Assembly (NCBI GenBank): GCA_022572825.1
Contig: JACZVE010000269.1
Coordinates: 1-5,068 of the forward strand
Direction: 5' to 3'
DNA from: SAR324 cluster bacterium
Lineage (GTDB): Bacteria > SAR324 > JACQKK01
Length of the DNA: 5,068 nucleotides
Under the pieces are notes generated by a model. The model did no database searches and was not told the DNA's origin. It was given only the letters and a program-made list of their open reading frames with translations. The position numbers were made by a program, and so were the translations under genes. The first letter of the stretch is position 1. Each line of letters begins with the position of its first letter. Below, in pieces: positions 4,866 to 5,068 of this stretch.

Positions 4866-5068
4866 CCCAGGCTGGGCATATTGACCCTACTAGCTCTGGC
4901 CGTGCCATCAACAAGCCGACCACGTGAAATCTGGGACGATCCGCAAAATTTTTCGAGGGCCGCGCATCACCCCCCGGGGGGCTGCTAGAACGATCGCCAA
5001 CTGGAGAATGCGCCTGCTGTCCCGGCATGCGCGCCGTTGACCAGCAAAGCCGACTCCACGGACCTGGT

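Larger units (their letters stand above)
4741..5068. other. Gene-poor, structure-rich right end
   Basis: No recognisable gene in about 330 bp. Visible structures are the breakpoint stem-loop, two direct repeat units (4778-4793 and 4850-4865), an inverted repeat GCCCAG-G-CTGGGC (4865-4877) and a 12-bp palindrome CCCCCCGGGGGG (4970-4981). A + strand frame at 4830-4988 would encode 52 residues with a hydrophobic stretch (LGILTLLALAV), but it lacks a good ribosome site. Another + frame from a GTG near 4924 gives an Arg-rich peptide of about 40 residues. A - strand frame at 4840-5028 is also open. None has family resemblance; the region could be non-coding RNA, a recombination site or gene debris. 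Confidence 0.4.

Noticed and set aside
1..5068. CRISPR array, tRNA or rRNA genes
   Set aside because: No regularly spaced repeats and no recognisable tRNA arms with CCA-like ends or rRNA core sequences were seen on either strand.

Overview
This is a mosaic accessory region from a bacterium of moderate to high GC, plausibly a Pseudomonadota or Desulfobacterota-type organism. That guess rests only on the style of the transposase and integrase proteins and on codon use; nothing here fixes the taxon.

Layout, left to right. Bases 1-84 may be the edge of an interrupted or neighbouring gene. Bases 85-1725 are a complete-looking IS1380-family insertion sequence with 14-bp perfect terminal inverted repeats around one full-length DDE transposase on the + strand. 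After about 165 bp with no convincing gene, every remaining coding unit lies on the - strand. First is an intact dienelactone hydrolase-family alpha/beta hydrolase (1891-2628), with a possible small gene remnant upstream (2697-2864). Next is a 113-aa DNA-binding protein combining a helix-turn-helix-like N-terminus with an AbrB/SpoVT-like C-terminus (2877-3218). Then come two 5'-truncated copies of the same XerC/D-type tyrosine recombinase (3374-3700 and 4228-4740), bracketing a 108-aa EthD/DUF4286-like dimeric alpha/beta-barrel protein (3744-4070). The last 330 bp (4741-5068) hold no recognisable gene but contain several stem-loops, a 16-bp direct repeat and a 12-bp palindrome.

The most interesting structure is the right half. 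The two integrase tails are nearly identical as proteins but differ at about 30 codons synonymously, so they are not a recent duplication. Both end at the same motif (CTTYCCGATGG, read on the - strand). A third perfect copy of that motif lies just downstream of the EthD-like gene, outside any intact integrase gene. This looks like a small gene captured between two recombination sites at the 3' end of an integrase gene, that is, a cassette-like unit of roughly 510 bp. The motif and the layout are seen directly; the cassette model is inference.

The two enzymes (dienelactone hydrolase and EthD-like) belong to families often found in catabolic clusters, but they are separated here by a regulator and recombinase remnants, so a shared pathway is not shown.
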